Virus record (IMG/VR): IMGVR_UViG_3300042296_000383
Coordinates: 1-64,000 of that record
Reading direction: 5' to 3' (one strand)
DNA length: 64,000 nt
Origin: a virus
Shown here: positions 41,034 through 50,724 of the stretch, piece by piece
Numbering within the stretch: the stretch's first letter is position 1
Layout of the letters: every line of letters begins with the position of its first letter
Made by a program: the position numbers and the translations under genes
The notes under the pieces: generated by a model
The model's database searches: none
What the model was told of the DNA's origin: nothing
Seen by the model: the letters and a program-made list of their open reading frames with translations, nothing else

Positions 41034-42403
41034 CGTTTCAAGTTAAAGGATTCACCACACCAGTCAACTGACGCAGACCTAGAGGCTAAAAGCCCAACAC
41101 TTCCCGCTAACCTATAAAAAGGTAATCCCCCATAGTTACCCGACACCCTTGTAAACCTATAAGCAAAAGAGTAGGTTATACCGTCTGTTGAGTAGAAGAA
41201 AATAGCATCACCACTATTTGATGAGGTAATAAATATTCCTAGATATATGTAAGTAGCGGCGGTAATAGGTACCGAGGTTGTTGTTAGTATAGTTAAAGAG
41301 TTAGTAACGTTTGTGATTCTAATATTCCAAAAGGCAGGGGTCACCCCTCCCGAAGCAAATGTTGGCATCTCCCACATTAATCCCGTCTGCCCATTTGTTG
41401 CTACCGTAGAACTTGAGGCGTTTAGTCCCGCGTTAAAATTCCAATCTTGCAAAGCGGTAGGTATTGTGTCGATTTTTACTTTTGTTACCCATAATTGGGG
41501 ACATAAGCCGTTAAGCCCAAATATAGTGTTCCCTCCAAACCTTCTATAGTCCACACTCGCATATATAAACCCTGTTAATGTAGTTCCCGCAGTCAATCTC
41601 ATTACTCCCCAATCAGTAGTATTTTCAGCCCCCGACGCTAAGCCCGACCCCGTTCCCGAAGTCACCCCATAAAACATTTTAGTTGACTGTGATGCCGCGG
41701 TAGGATTTAAATTTGTAAAGTCATCATAGAAATCAAAACCACCTTGATTTGGATGAGTATTAAACTGACTCCATCTTGTTCCCGTGTAAAGAAATGTTAT
41801 CTCTCTTTCGGGCATTAAGAAGTATGGAGACTTTTGAGCCAACTTAAATCTATTAGCAGCTGTTGAAGTTGTAGCTTCATTTTCAATAATAACTACATTG
41901 TTTGTTGAGCTGTTTACTATAGTAACTATTCTTCCACCAGCAGGATTAGAAAGGCCTCCTAAACTTATAATGTTGTTTACATTGTTTGGGGTGAAATCAA
42001 TAACCTTAACAATATCAGTAGTACCGGGCCATCCGGTAGGTGTCCAGTTATCTTCTCTAGCATTAGTAGATGTAACAGATATAACAGCTAGATCAATATT
42101 ACCAACATTCAGAGTTGTGGCAGATAAATCTAAACCAGTTCCTAATGTAATCTCCTCCATAACTCCTGTACCTGCAGTACCTCTACCGATGAGTTTGTCT
42201 GTACTCATTGATGTGGATATGTCAGGATTCGGTCCACCAGAAGAAGTTAACGGGGCGGTTGCTGTCACATCTGCTACAAGCAACGCGTCCTGATTATCTA
42301 CATAAGCCTTGATAGCTTTCTGTGATGGAACAACAAGATCACTATCCAACGATAACGTTGGGTCTGTATCTATGGGTACTCCTCTTGTGAATCCTTGGCT
42401 CAT
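41030..42403 (-). CDS. tail or head fibre protein (receptor-binding candidate)
   Basis: 457 aa. It begins MSQGFTRGVPIDTDPTLSLD, followed by a phage fibre signature LVVPSQKAIKAYVDNQDALL (about residues 25-42). A Thr/Asn-rich beta domain and a jelly-roll-like C-terminal part follow (about 220-457). The DNA is AT-rich, typical of horizontally exchanged receptor-binding genes. It shares its MSQG start with the protein encoded just upstream, suggesting a common docking peptide. Confidence 0.68.
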   Translation of the reverse strand: MSQGFTRGVPIDTDPTLSLDSDLVVPSQKAIKAYVDNQDALLVADVTATAPLTSSGGPNPDISTSMSTDKLIGRGTAGTGVMEEITLGTGLDLSATTLNVGNIDLAVISVTSTNAREDNWTPTGWPGTTDIVKVIDFTPNNVNNIISLGGLSNPAGGRIVTIVNSSTNNVVIIENEATTSTAANRFKLAQKSPYFLMPEREITFLYTGTRWSQFNTHPNQGGFDFYDDFTNLNPTAASQSTKMFYGVTSGTGSGLASGAENTTDWGVMRLTAGTTLTGFIYASVDYRRFGGNTIFGLNGLCPQLWVTKVKIDTIPTALQDWNFNAGLNASSSTVATNGQTGLMWEMPTFASGGVTPAFWNIRITNVTNSLTILTTTSVPITAATYIYLGIFITSSNSGDAIFFYSTDGITYSFAYRFTRVSGNYGGLPFYRLAGSVGLLASRSASVDWCGESFNLKR

Positions 42404-42404
42404 A

Positions 42405-43646
42405 TTATCTGCTTATTTCTTCCCAGTCCATTGACGCAACAACGGTATCACTAGCCCCATCAGAGGCGATTACCATTGTAAGCTCAAACGGTGTTGAGGT
42501 TAATGAATTTCTTTCTAATTGGAATTTAAACAATGCCTCTTTCAAGATGTCAACCTGACCAGCCCCTTGATTTGTAGCGTTAAAAAATCCACTTGCCAGT
42601 ATCCTACCTCCTGCAAACGAGGTCCCTGTTATGTTATACTCTACAGAAGAATTTGTTCCTGCACTTACCCATGCCCCGCCCGTGGTAGTTCCTGTGGCTA
42701 TTATCTGCCAGTTAAAATTACCCGTGGTGATTGGCATTATAGAAAGTGCAGTAAGGATTACCACACCATCTAAACGCGTTGACTTAAGACGCAGACTTAT
42801 TACTGGGTAGAACGTACCTGCCGTGCCTAATGTTCTAGGAGAGTTGATAGGAATACCAACCGCTTGTTGTAAACCATTAAGCTCATACCCTCCCTCAGAC
42901 ATTACGGTAGAGCATATCTGCTTTAATCTACTTGAACTAGCTGTAGCTCCTGTGTTAGTTATCTCATATCTTAGTGGCAATGACGCCGTTGTAATATAGG
43001 TAGAGGTAATCAAGTTTGCGTGATGAAACTTATGGCATACATAGAAGTTTCCGTTTATCACAAACCCTATCCTTACAGTCCCCACACCTAACCACTCCAA
43101 GTCCATGAATAGGATCTGAGCTTTTGTTAGATCAAGAGTGATACCACTAGGTCCTGAACCATCCATCTTATCAACATTCCAATTTGATTGGACCACCTGA
43201 TTGTTTACTAATGAACCTGAAACAGAAGTTCTTTCATAAAAACTTACTATAGTATTATTCAGTTCTAGATAATAACCATTAGCTGCTCCATAGTACCCAA
43301 CCCTTTGTCTGAGGTTAGTCTTAGCAACATTCATTACAAATGTAGATAGTACCAACAAACTCTTACCAGGCTGATATGAGAAGACCTTAGTAGTCTCCCT
43401 AACAACCTCAGAGCCTGATGCAGTGGTTACACCCAAGTTCATCAGACCTTCATTAGCATCAAATGTAGCAGTACCACCTGTAGCGGTAGCTGTAGACCAT
43501 AACCCATTATCATCAAACCTGTGGCTCGAGTCAAATAGTGTAAACGGGCTGCTTACCCTTAGTCTTCCAAAGGCATCTATGTTAGGAGTATTTGCAAATG
43601 AAATCTCACTACTAATTATATTGTATGACGAGTATCCTTGTGACAT
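42405..43646 (-). CDS. fibre or decoration protein of 413 aa
   Basis: 413 aa, beta-rich. It starts MSQGYSSYNIISSEISFANT, followed by NIDAFGRLRVSSPFTLFDSSH, a motif often found at the start of phage head-fibre or capsid-associated proteins. The remainder looks like a lectin-like beta sandwich (for example YQPGKSLLVLSTFVMNV, then GYELNGLQQAVGIPIN). Position and sequence style support a surface-exposed virion component. Confidence 0.66.
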   Translation of the reverse strand: MSQGYSSYNIISSEISFANTPNIDAFGRLRVSSPFTLFDSSHRFDDNGLWSTATATGGTATFDANEGLMNLGVTTASGSEVVRETTKVFSYQPGKSLLVLSTFVMNVAKTNLRQRVGYYGAANGYYLELNNTIVSFYERTSVSGSLVNNQVVQSNWNVDKMDGSGPSGITLDLTKAQILFMDLEWLGVGTVRIGFVINGNFYVCHKFHHANLITSTYITTASLPLRYEITNTGATASSSRLKQICSTVMSEGGYELNGLQQAVGIPINSPRTLGTAGTFYPVISLRLKSTRLDGVVILTALSIMPITTGNFNWQIIATGTTTGGAWVSAGTNSSVEYNITGTSFAGGRILASGFFNATNQGAGQVDILKEALFKFQLERNSLTSTPFELTMVIASDGASDTVVASMDWEEISR

Positions 43647-43647
43647 G

Positions 43648-43977
43648 TTAGCTTATTTCAGATCCGTAAAGTGAGAATGACAGGTTAGTGTTCGAGGCGT
43701 ACACCTTCACCTTGTCCGTCGTTGCCAAGGTTACACCAATTGTAGCAATGAATGTATCGTTTGCGCCTAAGGGAAGGTCGTAGTAAATGTAGTCCTTATT
43801 AGCCGTCGCCCCACCACCAACAGCTATTGATATTCTAAAGGTGGCCACAGACGTGCCCCTGTTGCATACAATAACAGAGCTTGCCACAGCTGATGTAGCT
43901 GCTGGCACAGTGTAAAGTGTTGTCTCTGTTGTCGCTGCGGGACTTGACTGTCCCAGTGTTTTATATATTGTTGGCAT
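43648..43977 (-). CDS. small conserved virion surface protein
   Basis: 109 aa. The pattern MPTIYKTLGQSSPAATTETTLYTVPA, then VIVCNRGTSVATFRISIAVGGG and ANKDYIYYDLPLGANDTFIATIGVTLATTDKV, matches a widespread phage beta-sandwich protein found near capsid and fibre genes in many environmental phages. It has no catalytic motif. It probably decorates the head or tail. The stop lies one base from the next gene. Confidence 0.72.
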   Translation of the reverse strand: MPTIYKTLGQSSPAATTETTLYTVPAATSAVASSVIVCNRGTSVATFRISIAVGGGATANKDYIYYDLPLGANDTFIATIGVTLATTDKVKVYASNTNLSFSLYGSEIS

Positions 43978-43978
43978 A

Positions 43979-44491
43979 TTATCCTCCCATTAACATTAAA
44001 GGTGATATAGTATCTGATGAACCGGATGATCCACCCACCTGAACATACGCGGCGCCGTCCCAACGATAGAGGTAGTTTGTATCCTCTGCTATGTAGATGA
44101 CGTCCACAACCCCGGTGGCTGGGAATGACGCAAGGTCTGCGTAAGACTGCACGCTCAGCGTTCCGAGATCCGTACAGCATCCTATAAATATTGTAGAGTT
44201 GAGGTACTCATAAACATCGCGCACCTTTGTGATGTACGTGTTGACGTCAAAGTTAGGCTGCACCAGAGCGGTGTATGGTTTGCCGTCTATGTCCACTAGA
44301 CCAATAACAGTGAAGGTGTACATGGACTCGCCGTTCACTATAGCGAACAGTTTGCTGGTGGCCATGTTGATCTCGACCTGGTCGGTCAGCTTGAGTGAAA
44401 GGACAACAACGTCGTTAGTGTTAATGAACAGCACACGACCCGTGGCGGTCTTCACTATAGATTTTAAGTCAGCCTCGATGCTATATACCAT
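43979..44491 (-). CDS. virion protein of 170 aa, unknown
   Basis: 170 aa from ATG 44491; a longer frame to 44518 would place the start inside the terminator and promoter. The protein starts VYSIEADLKSIVKTATGRVLF. The C-terminal 45 residues (DLASFPATGVVDVIYIAEDTNYLYRWDGAAYVQVGG) are a repeat-like module found in phage fibre and baseplate proteins. The -7 box ends four or five bases before the start codon, so this message may be leaderless. Confidence 0.66.
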   Translation of the reverse strand: MVYSIEADLKSIVKTATGRVLFINTNDVVVLSLKLTDQVEINMATSKLFAIVNGESMYTFTVIGLVDIDGKPYTALVQPNFDVNTYITKVRDVYEYLNSTIFIGCCTDLGTLSVQSYADLASFPATGVVDVIYIAEDTNYLYRWDGAAYVQVGGSSGSSDTISPLMLMGG

Positions 44492-44495
44492 AGTA

Positions 44496-44503
44496 CAAAA
44501 ATA
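44496..44503 (-). promoter_or_regulatory. -7 promoter box TATTTTTG
   Basis: The minus strand reads TATTTTTG. The distance to ATG at 44491 is only four bases, so transcription would begin at or next to the start codon, producing a leaderless mRNA. Confidence 0.6.
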
Positions 44504-44533
44504 AATAAAGGTGACCAATTAGCCACCTTTATT
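44504..44533 (-). terminator. intrinsic terminator
   Basis: On the minus strand AATAAAGGTG (44524-44533) pairs with CACCTTTATT (44504-44513), loop of ten, followed by TATTTTTG. The T-rich tail is also the next promoter box, so termination and re-initiation are directly abutted. Confidence 0.8.
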
Positions 44534-44552
44534 ATTATTAATTTTCAGTTCC

Positions 44553-45479
44553 TTACTTCGCCAACCCCTGCAAGAGTTCCGCGTCCTTAGGACTAACGTT
44601 CAAGTATTCTAAAAGAGATAGCTCCTTCTCCATCTTGTTCTTACCCTTAGACTCCACGATAGTTACCAGCTCTGCGCCGTTCTTAACTATCCAAAACCCT
44701 TCCTTGTCCTGCAAAAGCTCTGACTTAATCAAAGACTTCACGGTAGTAGATAGGCTCTGACTGTCCTTGCTCGTGTTGGCCATAGCCTCCACGTTTGCGA
44801 TGGAACGGTCTAGGCGCTCACGGAAGCCATTACGGTCTGCAATAGCCTGGTCGTATAGCTGAGTTCTGTCGTCGTCCTCAACACCGGTAGGTGTCATGGC
44901 AAGCAGGATCATCACGTTGTTTAGTTTAGATGAACTCATACGTGTATCCTCTACCAACAGTAACGACATGTACTTGTGCTGAACGCTCACGTTTGCAATT
45001 CGAGACTTAGCCTCGGCAGCCGGGATCAAGAAGTTAAACTTGCCAGCCGGGTTAGCCTTCACGTTATTTGTAAAGTTTGAGCTGTAAAAATATAGAGCCA
45101 CCAGCTTCTCAAGATTTGCGACCGGGTCGATAGGCATGCCGTTAGAGACTGGGATGTGTCTAGCATTAAACACTGGATCGCCAGTCTTGCTGTATGTTGG
45201 CTGAGACTCGGTGTACATCCACTGGTGCATCATGCTGTCCTCTCCAAGGAAACGACCAGATGATTTCAAGTATGTAGGCAGTGTCTGGATAGGTCTGTTA
45301 CCAAGCGGAACGTCGGTCACGCCAGCTCTAAACGTTGTAACAGAACCAAGTCCTGCCTTGTTCAAATGAATAATAATTGGCGCTCGATTTTTACCTGTGA
45401 ACGAGTTTGGGAAAATTTCTTTTAAGACTTCCAACTCCTTAGAGAAGTCGGTCTGTCTCTTTCCGTCGATGTATAGCAT
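44553..45479 (-). CDS. virion-associated protein of 308 aa, unknown
   Basis: 308 aa. The first 150 residues are mixed alpha/beta (MLYIDGKRQTDFSKELEVLKEIFPNS). The C-terminal half is helical with a coiled-coil stretch (DQAIADRNGFRERLDRSIANVEAMANTSKDSQ). It directly follows the major capsid gene, separated by a terminator and a promoter. A head-completion or decoration role would fit the position. No recognised motif. Confidence 0.62.
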   Translation of the reverse strand: MLYIDGKRQTDFSKELEVLKEIFPNSFTGKNRAPIIIHLNKAGLGSVTTFRAGVTDVPLGNRPIQTLPTYLKSSGRFLGEDSMMHQWMYTESQPTYSKTGDPVFNARHIPVSNGMPIDPVANLEKLVALYFYSSNFTNNVKANPAGKFNFLIPAAEAKSRIANVSVQHKYMSLLLVEDTRMSSSKLNNVMILLAMTPTGVEDDDRTQLYDQAIADRNGFRERLDRSIANVEAMANTSKDSQSLSTTVKSLIKSELLQDKEGFWIVKNGAELVTIVESKGKNKMEKELSLLEYLNVSPKDAELLQGLAK

Positions 45480-45499
45480 TGTGTATAATATTTATAAGG

Positions 45500-45507
45500 C
45501 AAATATA
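45500..45507 (-). promoter_or_regulatory. -7 promoter box TATATTTG
   Basis: The minus strand reads TATATTTG followed by CC, about 20 bases before ATG at 45479 and downstream of the terminator after the capsid gene. Confidence 0.6.
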
Positions 45508-45510
45508 AAA

Positions 45511-45541
45511 CAAAAAAAAGGACAACCGAGGCTGTCCTTTT
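45511..45541 (-). terminator. intrinsic terminator after capsid gene
   Basis: On the minus strand AAAAGGACA (45533-45541) pairs with TGTCCTTTT (45516-45524), loop GCCTCGGT, extended by a run of T residues. It probably limits read-through from the highly expressed capsid gene. Confidence 0.88.
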
Positions 45542-45563
45542 AAAATATAATTCCTTTTTATGA

Positions 45564-46973
45564 TTACAAAGACGAGTCGAACATGTAACCACACTGCTTC
45601 AATGAGAAGAAGTCTAGTCCAAAGTGAGACAAGTAGTGAGTAAGACGGTTGTCGATGTCGTTCGTTGGAACAGGCGCGTTAGCTCCAGTCTCCCAAATCT
45701 TCAACATACGATCCTGTCCGTTGTCACCGTTCACACCGTAAGCAAGCTCCATGTGACGGCGGGTCATACCCTGTGCGTCAACACCTGAACCTGAAGGCAT
45801 GAAGTATGCCGTGTTAGCAAACAAGTTACCAGACACACCACCTAGACCGAACACTTGTGGGTCGTAAGACAAGTCAAACGAGCGCAAGTTGAACACCATA
45901 CCCTCCTTAACAACACACTCAAAGTCGAATGTTGCGTACATGCTCTCAACGTTCTCACCTGCACCGAAGATCATCTCAGCTGACTGACGACGAACCGCAG
46001 AGATGTTAGCGTTCTGGAACTCTGTAGCCAAAGCGTCCTGAAGTGGTCGGTTGATACCGCGACACAACCAACCCATAAAGTTGTTGTCAGGGTTGTTAGG
46101 CTTCAAAGCGTCGATCAACGCGTTCAAGTCCTCAATACCTACACCTGTGCCTGTAGTGTCAACGTTGACGCTGTTAGCTAGTGTAGAGAAACGGTCCATC
46201 ATACCGTGAGTTGTCTGTGACACGCCTGATGCGTCAGACTCAATACCCAAGATAAGCTGTCCGATAGTAGACTTAAGGTGACGGAACTCAGCCTGCGTGC
46301 GCTGAACACCACCCCAGTTACCTACGAAGTTTCCGTTCTCGTCAGTCTCAGGGAATAGCTGGTCGATTGCCGCGTTACCTGTGATCAAGGCAGAAGTCTT
46401 CAAGGTCTGTAGCTTGAATGAGAACTTGTCCCATGAGCTAGACTTTGCGTTAGGCTGTCCGCTGTTCTCGTTGTATGCGTTTGAGTAGATAGCGTATCTC
46501 TTGCCAGCTGTTGGTGTAGTCCATGTAGTTCCTGTCAAAGACTCAGCCTCAACTGTAACGTCACCAGATGATGGGATATCCACTCTGACAACCTGACCAC
46601 GAGTGTTTGTCGCCATGTCCATGATAAGGTCACCTACTGTAACGTACACTGTACGTGTAGAACCAACGGTCTCAATCTGATCGTTAGCCACAGTGAATGT
46701 AAGAGTACTTAAAGCTGAAGAAGCATTTGCTTTAACTTCAACGTAAGTGTCGTAGAAGCTCTCCTCAAAGTGGAAACCGCCCGATGCGTTACGGATAGGA
46801 CGTGTAGCTTGCATACGCTTCAAGAGCAACAAGTCGTCCATGAACTGACCGTACTGCTTGAATAGTTTTGTTTGAAAGTCTGGACGTACAAAGTCAGACA
46901 CCGCAAGGATGCTCGACTGCTGATAGCCAGAGGTGTTAGGGGCCACCGAGTTCGGTGAATATTCTAATGCCAT
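45564..46973 (-). CDS. major capsid protein (HK97 fold)
   Basis: 469 aa. The position (TerL, portal, scaffold-like, this gene), a length near that of crAss-like capsids, and its regular codon use point to the major capsid protein. The first 35 residues look like a delta or arm region (SVAPNTSGYQQSSILAVSDFVRPD). A beta-rich insertion domain spans about 80-160, and a long helix-rich P domain follows (HLKSTIGQLILGIESDASG, then IEDLNALIDALKPNNPDN). It ends FSLKQCGYMFDSSL. The fold assignment is by context and pattern, not by a catalytic motif. A strong terminator follows. Confidence 0.85.
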   Translation of the reverse strand: MALEYSPNSVAPNTSGYQQSSILAVSDFVRPDFQTKLFKQYGQFMDDLLLLKRMQATRPIRNASGGFHFEESFYDTYVEVKANASSALSTLTFTVANDQIETVGSTRTVYVTVGDLIMDMATNTRGQVVRVDIPSSGDVTVEAESLTGTTWTTPTAGKRYAIYSNAYNENSGQPNAKSSSWDKFSFKLQTLKTSALITGNAAIDQLFPETDENGNFVGNWGGVQRTQAEFRHLKSTIGQLILGIESDASGVSQTTHGMMDRFSTLANSVNVDTTGTGVGIEDLNALIDALKPNNPDNNFMGWLCRGINRPLQDALATEFQNANISAVRRQSAEMIFGAGENVESMYATFDFECVVKEGMVFNLRSFDLSYDPQVFGLGGVSGNLFANTAYFMPSGSGVDAQGMTRRHMELAYGVNGDNGQDRMLKIWETGANAPVPTNDIDNRLTHYLSHFGLDFFSLKQCGYMFDSSL

Positions 46974-47000
46974 TTTTTTATAGTTTTAATTACTGGTTGG

Positions 47001-48155
47001 TTATTTATTCTGCTTCCAGCTCTCCATAGCCTGTTCTGCCGGGCTGATCACCTTTCCTTGTTGACTCGGTGCGGCTATTCTTCCATTTGTTATCGGGCCG
47101 AGATTGTGTTGTTCTCGCACAATTTGTTCTCTTATCTTGCCCTCAGCTGCCTTTACAGACTCGCGGATAATGTCGCCCATCTTTGCCAACCGCAAATTGG
47201 TCTCTACCGCCTGTCGTACAGCCACCATCCCTTCATCATCCGGGTTGGCATAGTTGAATATTCCAACGTCCATCAGGTTTTTAAGCTCACGTCCGACCTC
47301 GTCGTTGCTAACCGCAACACTAACCTCGACCGAACCAACGCCTTCAATACCTGTGTCAACAACTGTGCTAATCGCCTTTATAGGGGTGCCTATTGTTGGG
47401 ACTAAAGCGTCCCATTTCGCCTGGCGCTCCGCATAATTTTGCTCTTGAGCCTTCGCTTGTTGTTGCAAATTTACAAAATAATTGTCATTTGATACATACT
47501 CCCCACGTTTTTTTCCGATAGACTCCAACGCGGTGGTCGCGTCTATCTTGAGTAGTGCAGGGAACTTAGTGTCCTCGTCAATGTAGTTGAGGTCCACGTT
47601 GTACTTCTGGGCAACACCCTCCATCAACTCGTCAAGACCAACCGTTGAAAGTTTTGGGTTGGCAAGCAACATATCAATAGCTATTGCCTTGATAGGGTTC
47701 TTGGTCAAGTCCTCGTCCGTGGTGTTGATGACGGTGGTCGCAAGGTTAAAGTCGTTGATGCCCGTAGCCTTGCTGAAGTTATTGATCTGTCTGATAGCGT
47801 CGTTAGCGAACGGGTCCTTGACCATGTTCAGCACCTTCATCTCTTCCTGAACTTGGCTGTACTGTGTGGCGATACCCTCAAGCTCGTTGAACCTGTTCAT
47901 TCTCTGCTGCAAGTCGTCCTCTCCTGACAGCCCGAACTTTGCAAAGTCAAAAGACCCTGGGGTTGGTTCAGCCGCCGGAGTTGGTTCAGCCGCCGGTGCG
48001 AAATTGTCCGCTGGCGATGCATTCTGTGCCGCTGGCTCTTGAGCCGCTGGTGTAGGATTCTGTGCGCTGTATGCGGCGGCCATATCCTCTGCGCTGGCGC
48101 TAGGGTTGCTAGAGCTGTAGCTCATGGCAAACTCTGCTGGTACTTGTGTGTTCAT
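47001..48155 (-). CDS. scaffold-like capsid assembly protein
   Basis: 384 aa, between portal and capsid genes. The N terminus is rich in Ala, Pro, Ser and Gln (residues 15-70), with two exact copies of PAAEPT, followed by charged helices with coiled-coil potential and a basic C terminus. Acidic, Ala/Pro-rich proteins at this position normally act as scaffolds for head assembly. No protease signature is visible, so the scaffold must be removed by other means. Confidence 0.7.
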   Translation of the reverse strand: MNTQVPAEFAMSYSSSNPSASAEDMAAAYSAQNPTPAAQEPAAQNASPADNFAPAAEPTPAAEPTPGSFDFAKFGLSGEDDLQQRMNRFNELEGIATQYSQVQEEMKVLNMVKDPFANDAIRQINNFSKATGINDFNLATTVINTTDEDLTKNPIKAIAIDMLLANPKLSTVGLDELMEGVAQKYNVDLNYIDEDTKFPALLKIDATTALESIGKKRGEYVSNDNYFVNLQQQAKAQEQNYAERQAKWDALVPTIGTPIKAISTVVDTGIEGVGSVEVSVAVSNDEVGRELKNLMDVGIFNYANPDDEGMVAVRQAVETNLRLAKMGDIIRESVKAAEGKIREQIVREQHNLGPITNGRIAAPSQQGKVISPAEQAMESWKQNK

Positions 48156-48170
48156 CTATACTTTGTTTGT

Positions 48171-50510
48171 TTATATTTTTCCTGTTATTTCTCTGCCCTG
48201 TGCCGCCTGAAGTTTCCCCTCAAGGGTCATCGTCTCAAGGTCGGCGAGCTTCTGTGCCTCAATCTCCGCAAGCTTAGCCTGTAGCTTGTCGGCGATCTCC
48301 TTGCTGTTCTCGTTAGTTCTTAACGACGATAGCATCTGCTCTACCTCCGCGCGGAATTGCTGTGCCGCCTGTGCAGACTTCGTGCTATTCTCCGCATTAA
48401 TTGCAGACATACGCTCCTGATTCTGCTGTATCTTGTCGTCAGCTCTTTGCTCTGCAAGCGCCAGGTACCAAGCCGCCAGCTCGTCGTTCCCTTCCTCTAG
48501 GGTCTTCTCAACATACAGCGCGTCTGCGGTGTTGATACCCTTCATCCCGTTCCTTCCTGCGGCAAGGCTTGCCTCTATCAACGACATGATGTAAGCCTTA
48601 CGCTGTGCGGTGGTTGTGGCTTTTAATTTGATACCGATCTGGTTAAGGCTAATATCCTTCAGGCTGCTGACAGCCTTGTAGTATATAGGTCCAAGGTAAG
48701 CCTCGTAGTAATTAGCGCAGGTCTTGTCGCCTGCAATATTCACACGAGCCTTCTGTATAATCTTGCGTGCTGCCTTCTCTTTAATTCTTATGATAGCCTG
48801 TCTGATGTTGAATAGCGCGTTGTTCGTGCTATCAAGTTCCATCTGCCCGATACCCACGAGCTTCTCTGGTGAAGAGTTTGGCGACGCAGACGCGGTGTCT
48901 GTGATCCCAGCGATTCTCTTCATCTGACTCTCGACAAACATCTGGTAGTTGATCCACTCGTCGAGCTGTCTACCTACACCGTTCTCTAACTCCATCACGG
49001 CGTTAGCCCCGTTGTACTTCTGCCCAACCTCTAGTCGTGTGGCAAAGAACTGGTTACCCGTCTCTCTGCGGATACGTGCGATCTCTAGTGCGCTCACCTT
49101 GCCAAGTCCCAGGTCCATGTTGGCAAGGAGTCCCACGTCTATAGCGAGACCCTTTGGTGCGGCAGCTAGTATAGCCGCGCGTAACTTTAGTGTGGCGATC
49201 TGCTGGTCGTCAAGTAAGCTCTGCCATCTCTCGACAACAGACTTGCCCGCGATCCTCTCGCTGAAGTAAGACAGCGCGCAGGTGCCGTCAGCGTTCTTGA
49301 TCATGTTGGTCTGGAGTCCGTAGTCGTAAGCGTAGTTAGAGCCTATAATCCAGCAACCCTCGTATATGTTCTGTTGGTAGACCTTGTCTGTCTTGCGCTC
49401 CCTTCCGTCGGCGTACTGCTTCTTTGGTCGGTCCTCCTTCTTGTAGACGTAGTTTCCGTTGCCTGCCCTTCTGCCGATGTAGAAGTTGACGTCGTCGGTC
49501 TTGTACTCAAAGTCGAGCACGTCCACCAAGAAGTCATACCATGTGTACCTCTGAGTCACAGGGTCCTTAGACGTCCACGCGTAGTTCGTGGGATCGCTCA
49601 CGTTGTTAGACGTGCTGTACATTCTAGCCAGGCCCTCTAACTGTTTAGTCGTCAGGTTAGGTAACTTCTCCTTGAGCACGTGGATAGGGACACGCTTTAT
49701 GTATCCGGCAAACGGAGGCTCAGCCTCGGGGTTGTCGTCGTCCCATACCGTTATGTACATGGCCGGGTTGATGTACTTGACACCAACGCTCCCGTCTCTT
49801 CTAGTCTCTATCTTGCCACAAATAAACGAGGTCTGCAGTGCAGAGTCGATCATCTTATCACGAACCTTGTCCCAGTCGCTCACGTTAAATCCGTGCTCCG
49901 CGATCATGGACAGTGACATCTCTATCGGAAGTCTTATACCGTGATACTTCTCGTACAGCTCAGCCTCAGCCTTTGACTGTGGCTCCCAGTCTGGTTTTGT
50001 AAATGGTATGCCAAGCTCTTCCTTTAGGGGGTTGACAATCTTGGCGTCGATGTACATCTTCCACTTGATCTTGTCCTTAAGGTAGTTGTCAGCCTTCGAT
50101 GTTGAGGACACCACGACCTTGTAGTCGCTCTGCGTGAGCAGACCCTTTATCACACTGATAAGTAATGGGGCAGAACTCACGATACTGTTCTGGTCGAACC
50201 CGATGTTGTTGTATCCCTTACGGGTGTTCTCGTTGTAGCTGTCGTGCCCCGAAGAGTTCGGCTTGGATATCTCGCCACGGTACAACTTCTTGTACTTGAG
50301 TGTGCTCTGTCTACCCTCTGAGTAGCTCTTGAGCATATTAAAATAACCAAGGTTACCATACACGGTACCTCCTGATCCGTATGGGATCGGGGCTGAGTAC
50401 CAACGCCCGTAAATTGCCTGAGCTGCTGAGACTCCCCACGCCGTGTCCTTCTTGTCGTCGGATGGGAGTGAGTCTGCTGGGAATGGTGAAATCTTTCCGG
50501 TAGGTATCAT
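48171..50510 (-). CDS. portal protein
   Basis: 779 aa. Assigned by length, by position between TerL and the scaffold and capsid genes, and by the portal-like architecture: an alpha/beta wing with PIPYGSGGTVYGNLGYFNMLKSYSEGRQ near the start, a helical stem region with QNSIVSSAPLLISVIKGLL, an internal crown-like coiled coil, and a charged C-terminal helix (about 700-770) that may form a barrel. The portal is the DNA entry ring at one capsid vertex. It has its own promoter box and follows a terminator. Confidence 0.82.
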   Translation of the reverse strand: MIPTGKISPFPADSLPSDDKKDTAWGVSAAQAIYGRWYSAPIPYGSGGTVYGNLGYFNMLKSYSEGRQSTLKYKKLYRGEISKPNSSGHDSYNENTRKGYNNIGFDQNSIVSSAPLLISVIKGLLTQSDYKVVVSSTSKADNYLKDKIKWKMYIDAKIVNPLKEELGIPFTKPDWEPQSKAEAELYEKYHGIRLPIEMSLSMIAEHGFNVSDWDKVRDKMIDSALQTSFICGKIETRRDGSVGVKYINPAMYITVWDDDNPEAEPPFAGYIKRVPIHVLKEKLPNLTTKQLEGLARMYSTSNNVSDPTNYAWTSKDPVTQRYTWYDFLVDVLDFEYKTDDVNFYIGRRAGNGNYVYKKEDRPKKQYADGRERKTDKVYQQNIYEGCWIIGSNYAYDYGLQTNMIKNADGTCALSYFSERIAGKSVVERWQSLLDDQQIATLKLRAAILAAAPKGLAIDVGLLANMDLGLGKVSALEIARIRRETGNQFFATRLEVGQKYNGANAVMELENGVGRQLDEWINYQMFVESQMKRIAGITDTASASPNSSPEKLVGIGQMELDSTNNALFNIRQAIIRIKEKAARKIIQKARVNIAGDKTCANYYEAYLGPIYYKAVSSLKDISLNQIGIKLKATTTAQRKAYIMSLIEASLAAGRNGMKGINTADALYVEKTLEEGNDELAAWYLALAEQRADDKIQQNQERMSAINAENSTKSAQAAQQFRAEVEQMLSSLRTNENSKEIADKLQAKLAEIEAQKLADLETMTLEGKLQAAQGREITGKI

Positions 50511-50526
50511 GTATATGCGATTACGG

Positions 50527-50534
50527 CAAAATTA
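50527..50534 (-). promoter_or_regulatory. -7 promoter box TAATTTTG
   Basis: The minus strand reads TAATTTTG-CCGTA, about 17 bases before the portal start. The CCGTA extension is identical to the one after the box at 54527-54534. Confidence 0.6.
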
Positions 50535-50592
50535 CTATAATTTGTTTTAAAGATACAAAATTAGTTAATTTTATCTACACAAGGCATAAATA

Positions 50593-50620
50593 CAAAAGAC
50601 CCCTCACGTTAGAGGGGTCT
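50593..50620 (-). terminator. intrinsic terminator
   Basis: On the minus strand AGACCCCTC (50612-50620) pairs with GAGGGGTCT (50597-50605), followed by TTTG. The stem-loop core is nearly identical to the one at 54541-54567. It lies between the terminase and portal genes. Confidence 0.82.
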
Positions 50621-50724
50621 AATTGCTTAACTAATTTAAAACTGAACCAAACATGAAAACTCAATATCTTTCTTTTCTGTGACAAATATATGCAGTATCC
50701 TGCAAAACAATAACACAAAAAAAG